A stretch of 64,000 nt of DNA from Antarctobacter sediminis (GTDB lineage: Bacteria; Pseudomonadota; Alphaproteobacteria; Rhodobacterales; Rhodobacteraceae): NCBI RefSeq assembly GCF_019218285.1, contig NZ_JAHUZG010000002.1, positions 558,001 to 622,000 on the forward strand, in the 5' to 3' direction. Of this stretch, positions 17,918 through 25,784 are shown piece after piece (position 1 is the stretch's first letter; each line of letters begins with the position of its first letter). The position numbers and the translations under genes are program-made. Under the pieces are notes generated by a model that had not been told where the DNA came from, made no database searches, and saw only the letters and a list, made by a program, of their open reading frames with translations.

Positions 17918-19111
17918 TCAGGCCACCTGCCGCCCCCGGCTCCAGACGCCCCGCAACAAGGGCACATGGGCCGAAACTCGAAAGCGCATCATATCGGCCC
18001 GGCGTCCTGGTTCCAGAACGCCGCGATCGTCCAACCCGACGGCTTCGGCCGGAGTTTTCGTCACCGTGGCAATCCCGCGGGCCATGTCGCCCCAGATCTC
18101 GCTCAGTTTGACCGCAGCCAACAGCAAAGCCGCGGGCACATAGTCCGAAGAAACGATGTCCAACAGGTCCAGACGCGCCAGTTCCTCGGCCGCGACATTG
18201 CCCGAATGCGATCCGCCCCGGATCAGGTTGGGCGCGCCCATCATCACCGCGATGCCATGGTCGTGACAGGCCTGCGCCGCTTCGACGGTGGTCGGAAATT
18301 CCGCCAGCCGTATGCCATATCCCGCCGAGATCTTTACCTGTTCGCGCGTGGTGTCATCGTGGCTGGCCAGCACGGCGCCAAAGCGCCCCGCTTCGGCCAC
18401 GGTGGCCGCCTCATGCGCCGCCCCGAAACGATCCCGCAATTCCTTGAGCCCGGCCACATGTTCGATGAATTCGGCATCCGACATGCCCCGCTTGGATTTG
18501 ACGTATTGTTCCAGCTTCGAGATGTCGCGGAACTGCCGCTGGCCCGGGGTGTGATCCATCAGGCTGACCAGCCCGACGCGGTCTTCGCGCCCGAATTCGG
18601 CCAGTTCCGGCACCAGTGTCTCGGAACAGACCTCCGCTCGCAGGTGCAGGAAATGGCTGATCTTGAGCATGTCCTTCGCCCGCAAGTCCAACATCTCGCT
18701 GGACAGAGAGCGGGCGTATTTCAGATAGCGGCCCTTGCCCGAAGGGATCGAACCTACGCGCATGGCGTCGAAAACGGTGGTGATCCCGGTCGAGGCCAGT
18801 TCGGCGTCATGGGCCACAATGGCCGCCGCATGGGGCCAGTCGACGCCGGGGCGCGGTTCGATGTGCCGCTCAAGGTTGTCCGTGTGCAGTTCGATCAGGC
18901 CGGGCGCAAGGAAATCTCCGCCGCAATCCACCGCGCCGGCAGGCAGATGCATACCTTCGCCCATCTCGGCGATGACGCCGTTTTCCACGCGCACCCAACC
19001 CCGCGCCACCCGGTTGGGCAGCACCAGTGTCGCATTGGCAAGCGTGAAACTCTCTGTCACGCCGCCGTCACGTGCATCGGGCATAGGCCCGGCAAGAGTG
19101 GAGGTCGTCAT
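17918..19111 (-). CDS. phnM: Alpha-D-ribose 1-methylphosphonate 5-triphosphate diphosphatase (first copy)
   Basis: This 397-residue amidohydrolase removes pyrophosphate from the ribosyl triphosphate phosphonate made by PhnGHIL, giving the substrate of PhnJ. Metal-ligand motifs are visible as LIELHTDNLERH (about 75), LMDHTPGQRQF (about 180), SHDDTTREQV (about 250) and MGAPNLIRGGSHSGN. It ends with LDDRGVLEPGRRADMMRF. This copy is the closer of the two to the classical PhnM pattern. The ATG at 19111 has GGGAG six bases upstream, and that ATG overlaps the ATG of the DUF1045 gene on the other strand. It lies downstream of phnN on the same strand and may be reached by read-through. Confidence 0.93.
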   Translation of the reverse strand: MTTSTLAGPMPDARDGGVTESFTLANATLVLPNRVARGWVRVENGVIAEMGEGMHLPAGAVDCGGDFLAPGLIELHTDNLERHIEPRPGVDWPHAAAIVAHDAELASTGITTVFDAMRVGSIPSGKGRYLKYARSLSSEMLDLRAKDMLKISHFLHLRAEVCSETLVPELAEFGREDRVGLVSLMDHTPGQRQFRDISKLEQYVKSKRGMSDAEFIEHVAGLKELRDRFGAAHEAATVAEAGRFGAVLASHDDTTREQVKISAGYGIRLAEFPTTVEAAQACHDHGIAVMMGAPNLIRGGSHSGNVAAEELARLDLLDIVSSDYVPAALLLAAVKLSEIWGDMARGIATVTKTPAEAVGLDDRGVLEPGRRADMMRFRVSAHVPLLRGVWSRGRQVA

Positions 19112-19796
19112 GCATTTCTCCCGATACGCTGTCTATGTAACCCTTCCCAAGGGTCCGCTGTCTGATTTCGGCGCTGCCTGGCTGGGCTGGAACGCCGCGA
19201 CAGGCGAACGGCCCGACGCGCCGATGGTCCATGGCCTGCCGATGCCCGTTCACGACATCACCGCCACCCCGCGCAAATACGGGCTGCACGGCACAATCAA
19301 GCCGCCTTTCCGTCTGGCCGAAGGGCAAAGCTTTGCGGCCCTTCAGGATGCTTTTGCAACGCTTTGCGGCGCGCTGGCACCTGTTACGCTGGACGGGTTG
19401 GCGCTGACCCGGCTTGGCGGGTTTCTTGCGTTGACCCCGACCGGCGGCACCGATGCGCTTTCGGCCCTTGCCGCGCAGACGGTCGAGGGGCTGGATCGCT
19501 TCCGCGCACCCGCGTCCGCGTCCGAATTGGACAAGCGCCGAAAATCCGGCCTCTCTGCGCGGCAGGAAGACCTGCTGGTTCAATGGGGCTATCCCTACGT
19601 GATGGACCAGTTCCGCTTTCACATTACGCTTAGCGGTAAGCTGGGGAAGGAAACCGCCGAACAGGTCCGCACCGCGCTGTTGCCCCACATCGACCAACGC
19701 CTGCCGCGCCCGTTCATCATCGACGCGCTGACGCTGTGTGGCGAGGATGCGACGGGCTATTTTCATGAATTGCACCGCTACGCCCTTTCCGGCTGA
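19110..19796 (+). CDS. DUF1045 phosphonate-locus 2H phosphoesterase
   Basis: This 228-residue cytoplasmic protein has two H-x-T motifs, in YGLHGTIKPPF (about residue 52) and FRFHITLSGK (about residue 170). These are the mark of 2H phosphoesterases, which act on cyclic or RNA-type phosphodiesters. The family is found in C-P lyase loci and is known as a phosphonate-metabolism protein of unassigned reaction. GGAGG lies five bases before the ATG. The gene runs opposite to the phn operon. Its ATG overlaps that of phnM1 and its 3' end overlaps the phnN stop by 19 bases. With phnP absent, opening of 5-phosphoribosyl 1,2-cyclic phosphate is an attractive role, by inference. Confidence 0.88.
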   Translation: MHFSRYAVYVTLPKGPLSDFGAAWLGWNAATGERPDAPMVHGLPMPVHDITATPRKYGLHGTIKPPFRLAEGQSFAALQDAFATLCGALAPVTLDGLALTRLGGFLALTPTGGTDALSALAAQTVEGLDRFRAPASASELDKRRKSGLSARQEDLLVQWGYPYVMDQFRFHITLSGKLGKETAEQVRTALLPHIDQRLPRPFIIDALTLCGEDATGYFHELHRYALSG

Positions 19797-20323
19797 AGCC
19801 GGGACAGGATCGTATCTATCGTCTGGTCCAGCGGGCCAGAGTTGTCGACGGTCAGGACCGGCAGTTCCCTGGGCAGGTCTGACACCTTGCGGCGCAACCG
19901 CGCGGCGATGTCCTCGGCGCTTTCCCGGCCACGGCCCGCAAGACGGGCGGCCAGCACCTCGACCGGCGCGGTCAGCGACAGAACGACGAAACGGTCGAAC
20001 CGTTTCTGTGCCTGCTCCAGCACCGCACGGGACAGGTTCACCAAGACCTCGTTGCCCTGCGCCAGTTGCTGGTCCACTGCGACGGGGATGCCATAGGACA
20101 ACCCGTGCGCCTGCCACGACAGGGCAAAACCTCCGGCGCTTTGAACGCGCGCAAACTCTTCGTCGCTGACGGCGATATGATCTTCACCGCCCGCGGCCTG
20201 CGGCCGGGTGATCATCCGGCGCAAACACAGGAAACGCGGGTCTCGCGCGGCCAGCGCCGACATGACGCTGTCCTTGCCGACACCGGACGGCCCGACAACC
20301 GCGATGAACCGCCCTGCCATCAT
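19778..20323 (-). CDS. phnN: Ribose 1,5-bisphosphokinase
   Basis: This 181-residue kinase phosphorylates ribose 1,5-bisphosphate to PRPP, the last step that returns the C-P lyase ribose to nucleotide metabolism. It has a guanylate-kinase-like fold with the Walker A motif VVGPSGVGKDS at residues 7-17 and RRMITRPQAAGGEDH, the family's substrate loop. The ATG at 20323 overlaps the phnL stop (ATGA), so translation is coupled. A 16-codon longer start exists but lacks this coupling. Its 3' end overlaps the end of the convergent DUF1045 gene. Confidence 0.93.
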   Translation of the reverse strand: MMAGRFIAVVGPSGVGKDSVMSALAARDPRFLCLRRMITRPQAAGGEDHIAVSDEEFARVQSAGGFALSWQAHGLSYGIPVAVDQQLAQGNEVLVNLSRAVLEQAQKRFDRFVVLSLTAPVEVLAARLAGRGRESAEDIAARLRRKVSDLPRELPVLTVDNSGPLDQTIDTILSRLQPERA

Positions 20324-21012
20324 GCGGCGGCCTTGGGGGTAAAGCCCGTCACGTCGATTTCCCGGTCGCAAACCCGCTGTCGGGCGGCCTCGTCGTGAAA
20401 GATCCCGACAATGGCGGCACCGCGCGCCTTTGCCTCTTCGATCAGGCCAAGCACGGTTTCACGGTTCGTCGCATCCAGAGAGGCCGTCGGTTCGTCCAAA
20501 AGCAAAGCCGGATACCCATGGGCAAAGCCGCGCGCGATGTTCACGCGCTGCTGCTCTCCGCCGGAAAACGTGGTCGGAGACAAGCCCCACAGCCGCTCCG
20601 GAATCCGCAGGCGGGTCAGCAGGTCACGCGCCCGCGCCTCTGCTTCGGCCCGTTCAGTGCCAACCGCCAGCAAGGGTTCGGCCACCACGTCCAGGGTCGG
20701 CACGCGGGGCACCACCCGAAGGAACTGGCTGACATAGCCCAGAACCTCGCGCCGCAACTGGATGATCTCACGCGGCTCGGCCTGTGCCACGTCCACCTCT
20801 CCGACCCGGATACTGCCAGAGGCCGCAAGGTAATTGCCGTAGATCATGCGCATCAGCGTGGACTTTCCCGCGCCCGAGGCCCCGGTCAGCGCAACGCATT
20901 CCCCGCGCCCGACAGTCAAGGAAGCCCCGTCCATCACGCGGATCACGGCAGCGCCCTGATTGTGAAGGGTGAAGGTTTTGGAAACGTCGCGGATTTCGAT
21001 CATGGCGGTCAT
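20320..21012 (-). CDS. phnL: Phosphonate C-P lyase system protein PhnL (ABC-type ATPase)
   Basis: This 230-residue ATPase has the Walker A motif [10 protein letters not shown] near residue 38, the signature FSGGEQQRVNIARG and the Walker B motif LLLDEPTASLD. PhnL works with PhnG, H and I in forming the ribosyl triphosphate phosphonate. It is not an importer ATPase. The ATG at 21012 overlaps the stop of the CorA gene (ATGA), which decides the start over a slightly longer frame and over the internal ATG three codons later. phnN is coupled downstream. Confidence 0.93.
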   Translation of the reverse strand: MTAMIEIRDVSKTFTLHNQGAAVIRVMDGASLTVGRGECVALTGASGAGKSTLMRMIYGNYLAASGSIRVGEVDVAQAEPREIIQLRREVLGYVSQFLRVVPRVPTLDVVAEPLLAVGTERAEAEARARDLLTRLRIPERLWGLSPTTFSGGEQQRVNIARGFAHGYPALLLDEPTASLDATNRETVLGLIEEAKARGAAIVGIFHDEAARQRVCDREIDVTGFTPKAAA

Positions 21013-21959
21013 AGCCAGCCCTTCCACTTGAAAAACAGATAGGTGCCCAGCGCCGAACCCGCCATGAGGCCTGTAGCGATCAGGTAGCCGTGCGGTTGGT
21101 CCACACCGGGCAGGATTTCGAAGTTCATGCCATAGACAGAGGCCACCAGCGTCGGCGGCAGAAACAGGACGGCGACGACAGACAGCGTCCGGTTCGCATC
21201 GCTTTGTTCAAGGTTGACCATGCCAAGCACTACGTCCGTCACATGGGCCACGCGCCCCATCAGGAAATCGGCGTGAACCACCAGTGCCTGAATATCGCGG
21301 GTATGCGCCTTGAGCACCTGCCGCAGTCCCTGCCCGTTTTTCTGCGGCAGGTTCAGCGAAAATGTGGTCAAGGCACGTTCCAGTGTCAGCAGAGACAGCC
21401 GGTAGTTGGCCAGTTCCTCGCCTCTGCGGCCTACGTTGCGCAGCATTTGTTCAAGAATCTTCTCGGGGTTCTCTCCCTCGAACAATTCGCGCGAGGCCGT
21501 GTCCAGCGCGCGACCGACGCCTTCCAGCAGGTCGGCGATCCGGGCCACGATTTCCTCGATCAGACCAAGGAACAGGTGCAACGGACCGCCACAGCCAGCG
21601 GCCGTCAGCGCCGCATGCCCCGGAAAGGTCGTAAAACTGCGCGGCGCGTGATAGCGCACCGTCAGCATGCGCTGCGGCGTCAGCATGAAGGCCACCGGGC
21701 CGAACGTGCGGCGGTCTTCTTCGTCCAGCCCCGGCAGCATGACGGTCAGCACCTCGGTTGCGCCCTCGCGGTAAAGCCGGTTCGAGATCTCGATCTCTTC
21801 CATGTCCGCAAGGCTGGGCAGCGTGATGCCCAGCGCCTGAACCGTTTCCGCCTCTTCGGGCGAAGGCTGATGAATGTCGACCCATTGGGCCGACTCCAGC
21901 GCCTCTGCCTCGGTCAGGGCGGCCAGCTTGTCGCCATCTATGCGGAACCCGCGCAGCAT
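21009..21959 (-). CDS. CorA-family divalent metal ion channel inside the phn operon
   Basis: This 316-residue inner-membrane protein has a long cytoplasmic alpha/beta funnel domain (residues 1-250), then two C-terminal helices. The first ends in the CorA selectivity motif, here VYGMNFEILPG. The second is YLIATGLMAGSALGTYLFFKW with a basic tail. CorA pentamers take up Mg2+, Co2+ or Ni2+. The gene starts on the last base of the phnK stop (TGATG) and its own stop overlaps phnL (ATGA). It is therefore part of the operon and not a passing neighbour. Metal supply to PhnM or PhnN, or simple capture, are both possible. Confidence 0.92.
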   Translation of the reverse strand: MLRGFRIDGDKLAALTEAEALESAQWVDIHQPSPEEAETVQALGITLPSLADMEEIEISNRLYREGATEVLTVMLPGLDEEDRRTFGPVAFMLTPQRMLTVRYHAPRSFTTFPGHAALTAAGCGGPLHLFLGLIEEIVARIADLLEGVGRALDTASRELFEGENPEKILEQMLRNVGRRGEELANYRLSLLTLERALTTFSLNLPQKNGQGLRQVLKAHTRDIQALVVHADFLMGRVAHVTDVVLGMVNLEQSDANRTLSVVAVLFLPPTLVASVYGMNFEILPGVDQPHGYLIATGLMAGSALGTYLFFKWKGWL

Positions 21960-22729
21960 CAGACCTGCAACACCGAAGAGACCAACAGCTGCGTATAGGC
22001 ATGCTGGGGGTCGTCCAATACCTGATCCGTCAGCCCGGTTTCGACCACATGCCCGTCTTTCATCACCATCAGCCGGTCCGCCAGCAAGCGCACCACGGCA
22101 AGGTCATGAGTGACGATGATCGCCGACAGCCCCATTTCGCGCACCAGACCGCGCAACAGGTCCAGCAGGCGCGCCTGTACCGACACATCCAGCCCGCCTG
22201 TGGGCTCATCCATAAAGACCAGCCGGGGACCGGTCACAAGATTCCGGGCAATTTGCAGACGTTGCTGCATACCGCCGGAAAAAGCCGTGGGGCGGTCGTC
22301 GATCCGGGTCCGGTCAATCTCGACCCGGCCCAGCCAGTCCTCGGCCTGATCGCGGATCTCGCCATAGTGGCGGGCGCCCACGGCCATCAGGCGTTCACCC
22401 ACATTGCCGCCAGCGCTGACATTCATGCGCAGACCATCACGCGCGTGCTGATGGACAAAGGCCCAGTCGGTCCGGCCCAGCATCCGGCGTTCGGGTTCGG
22501 ACATGACCACCGTGTCCTTGAGCCCCTCGGCGCGGGTATCGAACAGGACGCGGCCGGTATCCGGCTCCAGATGGCCCGCCATGCAATTCAGCAAGGTGGA
22601 TTTCCCCGACCCGCTTTCCCCGACGATCCCCATGACCTCTCCGGGGTAGAGATCAAAGGACACGTCGGCACAGCCAATCCGCGCACCATAACGTTTCGCC
22701 AGGTTTTCGACTTTCAGCAACGGCGTCAT
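21959..22729 (-). CDS. phnK: Phosphonate C-P lyase system protein PhnK (ABC-type ATPase)
   Basis: This 256-residue ATPase docks on the PhnGHIJ core. It has the Walker A motif VGESGSGKST near residue 38, the signature FSGGMQQRLQIARN, the Walker B motif LVFMDEPTGGLD and a switch histidine in IVTHDLAVV. In the known core complex a PhnK dimer binds at PhnJ and its ATP hydrolysis opens the active site. The ATG at 22729 overlaps the phnJ stop (ATGA). Extra codons before that start were discarded. Next comes the CorA gene, sharing one base. Confidence 0.95.
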   Translation of the reverse strand: MTPLLKVENLAKRYGARIGCADVSFDLYPGEVMGIVGESGSGKSTLLNCMAGHLEPDTGRVLFDTRAEGLKDTVVMSEPERRMLGRTDWAFVHQHARDGLRMNVSAGGNVGERLMAVGARHYGEIRDQAEDWLGRVEIDRTRIDDRPTAFSGGMQQRLQIARNLVTGPRLVFMDEPTGGLDVSVQARLLDLLRGLVREMGLSAIIVTHDLAVVRLLADRLMVMKDGHVVETGLTDQVLDDPQHAYTQLLVSSVLQV

Positions 22730-23592
22730 GCGGCATCCTCCTGCGCGGGTTTTGACCCGGTATGGCCTGCCTCGCGCCGGGCGCGACAGAAATCGGTATC
22801 GGAACAGACGAACATCCGCCCGCCCGCGTCGTCCACGATCACCTCGTCCAGATAGCTGTCTTCTGCCCCGCAAAGATCGCAGCAAGCGTCGGCCTTCGAC
22901 GCTTCGAACGGGTAGTCATTGAAATCGAGGCTGACCACCTGCGTATAGGGCGGCAGCGCATAGATGCGCTGTTCGCGGCCAGCGCCAAACAACTGGATCG
23001 CCGCATTCCCCGACATCTTGGGGTTGTCGAACTTGGGGATCGGCGATGGGTCCATGACATAGCGGCCCTCGACCTTGACCGGGTAGGCGTATGAGGTCGC
23101 GATCTGGCCGTGCCGCGCAATATCCTCGTACAGCTTGACGTGCATCAGGCCATAATCCTCCAGCGCGTGCATCTTGCGCGTCTCGATCTCGGACGGCTCC
23201 AGAAAGCGCAGAGGTTCCGGGATCGGCACCTGATACACAAGGATCTGATCCTCGGTCAGCGCCTCTTCGGGAATGCGGTGGCGGGTCTGGATGACGCTGG
23301 CCTTGGCAGTTTCCTCGGTGGTTTCCACCCCGGCGGTGCGCTCAAAGAACTTGCGGATCGACACGGCGTTGGTCGTGTCATCAGCCCCCTGATCGATCAC
23401 CTTGAAGGTATCTTCGGGCATCAGCGTCGCCGCCGAAACCTGCACCCCTCCGGTGCCCCAGCCATAGGGCATGGGCATCTCGCGGCTTGCGAAAGGCACC
23501 TGATACCCGGGAATGGCCAGCCCCTTGAGAATGGCACGGCGGATCATCCGCTTGGTCTGTTCGTCAAGATAGGCAAAGTTATAGTCGGACAT
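22726..23592 (-). CDS. phnJ: Carbon-phosphorus lyase PhnJ (radical SAM)
   Basis: This 288-residue catalytic subunit cleaves the C-P bond of ribosyl phosphonates, releasing the alkane and ribose cyclic phosphate. The C-terminal cysteines C238, C241, C263 and C269 have the same spacing (3, 22, 6) as the cluster and radical cysteines of the E. coli enzyme, so it should be active. PMPYGWGTGGVQV and YTQVVSLDFNDYPF are core motifs. The start at 23592 (MSDYNFAYLDEQTKR) was chosen because longer frames add only low-complexity residues. Unlike most operons, about 500 bases and two opposite-strand ORFs separate it from the phnGHI block. Confidence 0.97.
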   Translation of the reverse strand: MSDYNFAYLDEQTKRMIRRAILKGLAIPGYQVPFASREMPMPYGWGTGGVQVSAATLMPEDTFKVIDQGADDTTNAVSIRKFFERTAGVETTEETAKASVIQTRHRIPEEALTEDQILVYQVPIPEPLRFLEPSEIETRKMHALEDYGLMHVKLYEDIARHGQIATSYAYPVKVEGRYVMDPSPIPKFDNPKMSGNAAIQLFGAGREQRIYALPPYTQVVSLDFNDYPFEASKADACCDLCGAEDSYLDEVIVDDAGGRMFVCSDTDFCRARREAGHTGSKPAQEDAA

Positions 23593-23623
23593 GGGATACC
23601 CCAACGGAAGAGAGTGCGCTGAC

Positions 23624-23863
23624 ATGTGGTACGGTTTCGGCTTCCTGGCCTTCGTGGGCCTTGCCATCTGGTTGAGCGTCCGGGACCAGCGCCGCAAGGC
23701 ACGCCGACGGGCAACGCTGCGGCAGGACGGCAGCACGTGGATCTGGATCGACTTCGATGGCAGTACACGCCGATCGGACATTCACCCCGAACGCCCCGGC
23801 GGCGACTGGTACAGCGACGGAGGGTCGGACAGTGGCAGCGACGGCGGAGACGGCGGCGATTGA
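23624..23863 (+). CDS. Small membrane-anchored protein with Ser/Gly/Asp-rich tail
   Basis: This is a 79-residue product. One N-terminal helix (MWYGFGFLAFVGLAIWL) is followed by a very basic stretch (RDQRRKARRRATLRQ). Next come a strand-like segment (STWIWIDFDGS) and a low-complexity acidic tail of Gly, Ser and Asp. I do not recognise a family. It runs opposite to phnJ, 31 bases from its start, in the gap that splits the phn operon. An in-frame ATG at 23591 would share the CATG with the phnJ start. GGAAGAGAG lies upstream of 23624, so the later start is preferred. The tail resembles those of other short alphaproteobacterial membrane proteins. Confidence 0.6.
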   Translation: MWYGFGFLAFVGLAIWLSVRDQRRKARRRATLRQDGSTWIWIDFDGSTRRSDIHPERPGGDWYSDGGSDSGSDGGDGGD

Positions 23864-23983
23864 CCCCGAAAGATCGCTAAAATCCCGCTCAAGTTTCAGG
23901 CGGAGGACCGCCGCCCGCTTCATATTGCTGCCCTGATTTGGTGACAGGATCCCGGCATCCGCCCCAATGTCAGGACGCCGCTC

Positions 23984-24070
23984 ATGTTCACCGTTGCCAC
24001 AGCCTTGTTGATCGTCTTCAGCCTTGCCCTGATCGCCAAGGTGATCCACGCCCGCAAGTCGGACGACTGA
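23984..24070 (+). CDS. 28-residue single-helix membrane peptide
   Basis: The peptide begins MFTVATALLIVFSLALIAKV and ends in a basic and acidic tail (HARKSDD). It is one membrane helix with the positive charges on one side, and AGGACG lies six bases upstream. It is too short for usual gene callers. It lies just past the end of the PNPOx-like gene, on the opposite strand, in the gap before phnJ. Such peptides often bind a larger membrane protein, but no partner can be named. Real status is uncertain. Confidence 0.42.
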   Translation: MFTVATALLIVFSLALIAKVIHARKSDD

Positions 24071-24096
24071 AGCGGTATAGATTGCCCGCCTTACGG

Positions 24097-24699
24097 TCAT
24101 GACGTCCCTCCCTTGGCCGGATCGTGATCCGGCAAGAGGGGGTTGAACTCTTCCCGGCGTTTCCAGTCGGGCACTTTTGCCTGCCCGTCCCCCTGATCAA
24201 GGTAGTCCGACAGCTGTCCGCCCGAATGGATATAGCGCGGGCAATTCGTAAAGATCGCCAGTTCATCCACATGGATCATCGCCATGGCACCGGGCACCTC
24301 GGCCTGACGCGGATCGTCGAACACCAGCCGCGCGCGGCCATTCACCCGCAGCCTGCGCGGCGCTTCGAAATCGATGAAAAGCAGGCCGACAGACGGGTTG
24401 GCCTGAATGTTCCCCATGCTGCGGAACATGCCGTTGCCATCCAGACACGGAAAGGACAGCGACCCTGGCGACAGGACTTTCAGATGCCCGGGCGCGCCCC
24501 CCTTGTAAGAGCAGTCGGGAAAACCGTCGGCGTCCGTGGTCGCGAGGAAGAAACAGGTCAGCCGCTCGACAAAGGCGGTGTCATCCGCGGTAAAGGCCTC
24601 GCGCCGGTTATGGCGGGCCAGCGCGTCGGCCAGCGCCTCGGTGCCAAAGCGTCGCTGCAACGCGCGCATGGCGTCGTTGTAGACGGGGCGCTGTGTCAT
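24097..24699 (-). CDS. Pyridoxamine 5'-phosphate oxidase-fold flavoprotein in the phn operon
   Basis: This 200-residue protein has a split-barrel FMN-binding fold. It shows FFLATTDADGFPDCSYKGG near residue 50, GNGMFRSMGNIQANP near residue 90 and RVNGRARLVFDD near residue 120. These are typical of the PNPOx-like family that includes general stress and F420/FMN-dependent reductases. It lacks the C-terminal motif of true PdxH. Its ATG overlaps the phnI stop (ATGA), so it is made together with the C-P lyase core. A redox step on a phosphonate-derived compound is possible, but no reaction is assigned. It ends the first half of the split operon. Confidence 0.88.
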   Translation of the reverse strand: MTQRPVYNDAMRALQRRFGTEALADALARHNRREAFTADDTAFVERLTCFFLATTDADGFPDCSYKGGAPGHLKVLSPGSLSFPCLDGNGMFRSMGNIQANPSVGLLFIDFEAPRRLRVNGRARLVFDDPRQAEVPGAMAMIHVDELAIFTNCPRYIHSGGQLSDYLDQGDGQAKVPDWKRREEFNPLLPDHDPAKGGTS

Positions 24700-25781
24700 C
24701 CCGCGGCCTCCGGCTGGGTGCTTTCAGCCTCGCGGCGCAGTTTGCGCACCAGCTCCAGTTCGGATTGGAAATCGACGTAATGGGGCAGCTTGATATGCTC
24801 CAGAAACCCCGTCGCCTGAATGTTGTCCGAATGGTAGAGGACAAATTCTTCGTCCTGCGCCGGCGCGCCCATGTTGTCTTCGCCCAGCTCCCGCCAGCGC
24901 AAGGCACGGTCCACCAGCGCCATTGAAATGGCCTTGCGTTCGGTCTGGCCAAAGGTCAGCCCGTAGCCACGGGTAAACTGCGGCGGTTCGGTCTTGGACC
25001 CGGTGAACTGGTTGACGGTCTCGCATTCCGTGACCTCGACCTCGCCGATCTCGATCGCAAAGCCCAGTTCGGGAATATCCATTTCCACGGCCACGGTGCC
25101 GATGCGCAATTCGCCGACAAAGGCATGGTTGCGCGCGTATCCGCGTTGCGTCGAATAGGCCATGCCAAGGATGAAACCTTCGTCGCCCCGCGTCAGCGCC
25201 TGCAAGCGCAAAGCCCGCGAACCCGGCAGCTCCATCGGCGCCCGTGTCAGGTCGGGCGGGGTTTCGTCGCTCTCCACCTCTTGCTGGATCAATCCCTCGC
25301 GGTTCAGGAAACCGGTGATATGGGGCGTAGGCTCTTGCCGGGGGGCGGCGGCCGGGGCCTCGGGAACTTCGCCATCGGCGGCGAGTTTGAAGTCCAGCAA
25401 CCGGTGCGTGTAGTCAAATGTCGGCCCCAGCACCTGCCCGCCCGGCGCATCCTTGAACGTGGCCGAGATCCGGCGGATGCAGGCCATGTCGGCGGTACTC
25501 ACAGGGATCGTCGAGCCAAAGCGCGGCAGGGTCGTCCGGTAGGCGCGGATCAGAAAGATCGCCTCGATCAGATCGCCGCGCGCCTGCTTGATCGCCAGAG
25601 CGGCAAGGTCGGGATCATAGAGCGAGCCTTCTGACATGACACGGTTTACGGCCAGTTTGAGCTGCTCGCGGATCTGCGCCACGGACAGTTCGGCAACCTC
25701 TGTATCGCCACGGCGCTCTTCGGCAAGCCAAGCATGGGCGTTCTCGATGGCGCGCTCGCCCCCTTTGACGGCAACATACAT
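24696..25781 (-). CDS. phnI: C-P lyase core subunit PhnI
   Basis: This 361-residue subunit is the nucleosidase that, with PhnG, H and L, displaces adenine from MgATP with phosphonate. The N-terminus MYVAVKGGERAIENAHAWL is diagnostic. Further family motifs are MSEGSLYDPDLAALAIKQA (about 53), GFLNREGLIQ and YCHSDNIQATGFLEHIKLPHY-like (here starting LYHSDNIQATG) near the C-terminus. The length is as expected. It starts three bases after phnH and its stop overlaps the PNPOx-like gene. Confidence 0.96.
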   Translation of the reverse strand: MYVAVKGGERAIENAHAWLAEERRGDTEVAELSVAQIREQLKLAVNRVMSEGSLYDPDLAALAIKQARGDLIEAIFLIRAYRTTLPRFGSTIPVSTADMACIRRISATFKDAPGGQVLGPTFDYTHRLLDFKLAADGEVPEAPAAAPRQEPTPHITGFLNREGLIQQEVESDETPPDLTRAPMELPGSRALRLQALTRGDEGFILGMAYSTQRGYARNHAFVGELRIGTVAVEMDIPELGFAIEIGEVEVTECETVNQFTGSKTEPPQFTRGYGLTFGQTERKAISMALVDRALRWRELGEDNMGAPAQDEEFVLYHSDNIQATGFLEHIKLPHYVDFQSELELVRKLRREAESTQPEAAG

Positions 25782-25784
25782 GGC

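Noticed and set aside
23579-24100. A 173-codon minus-strand frame that starts with an ATGA overlap on the PNPOx-like gene and runs into phnJ
   Set aside because: It would close the gap in the phn operon neatly, but its product is low-complexity and looks like the antisense of the Gly/Ser/Asp-rich membrane protein. No family or fold sign is seen. Worth a check only if proteomics finds it.
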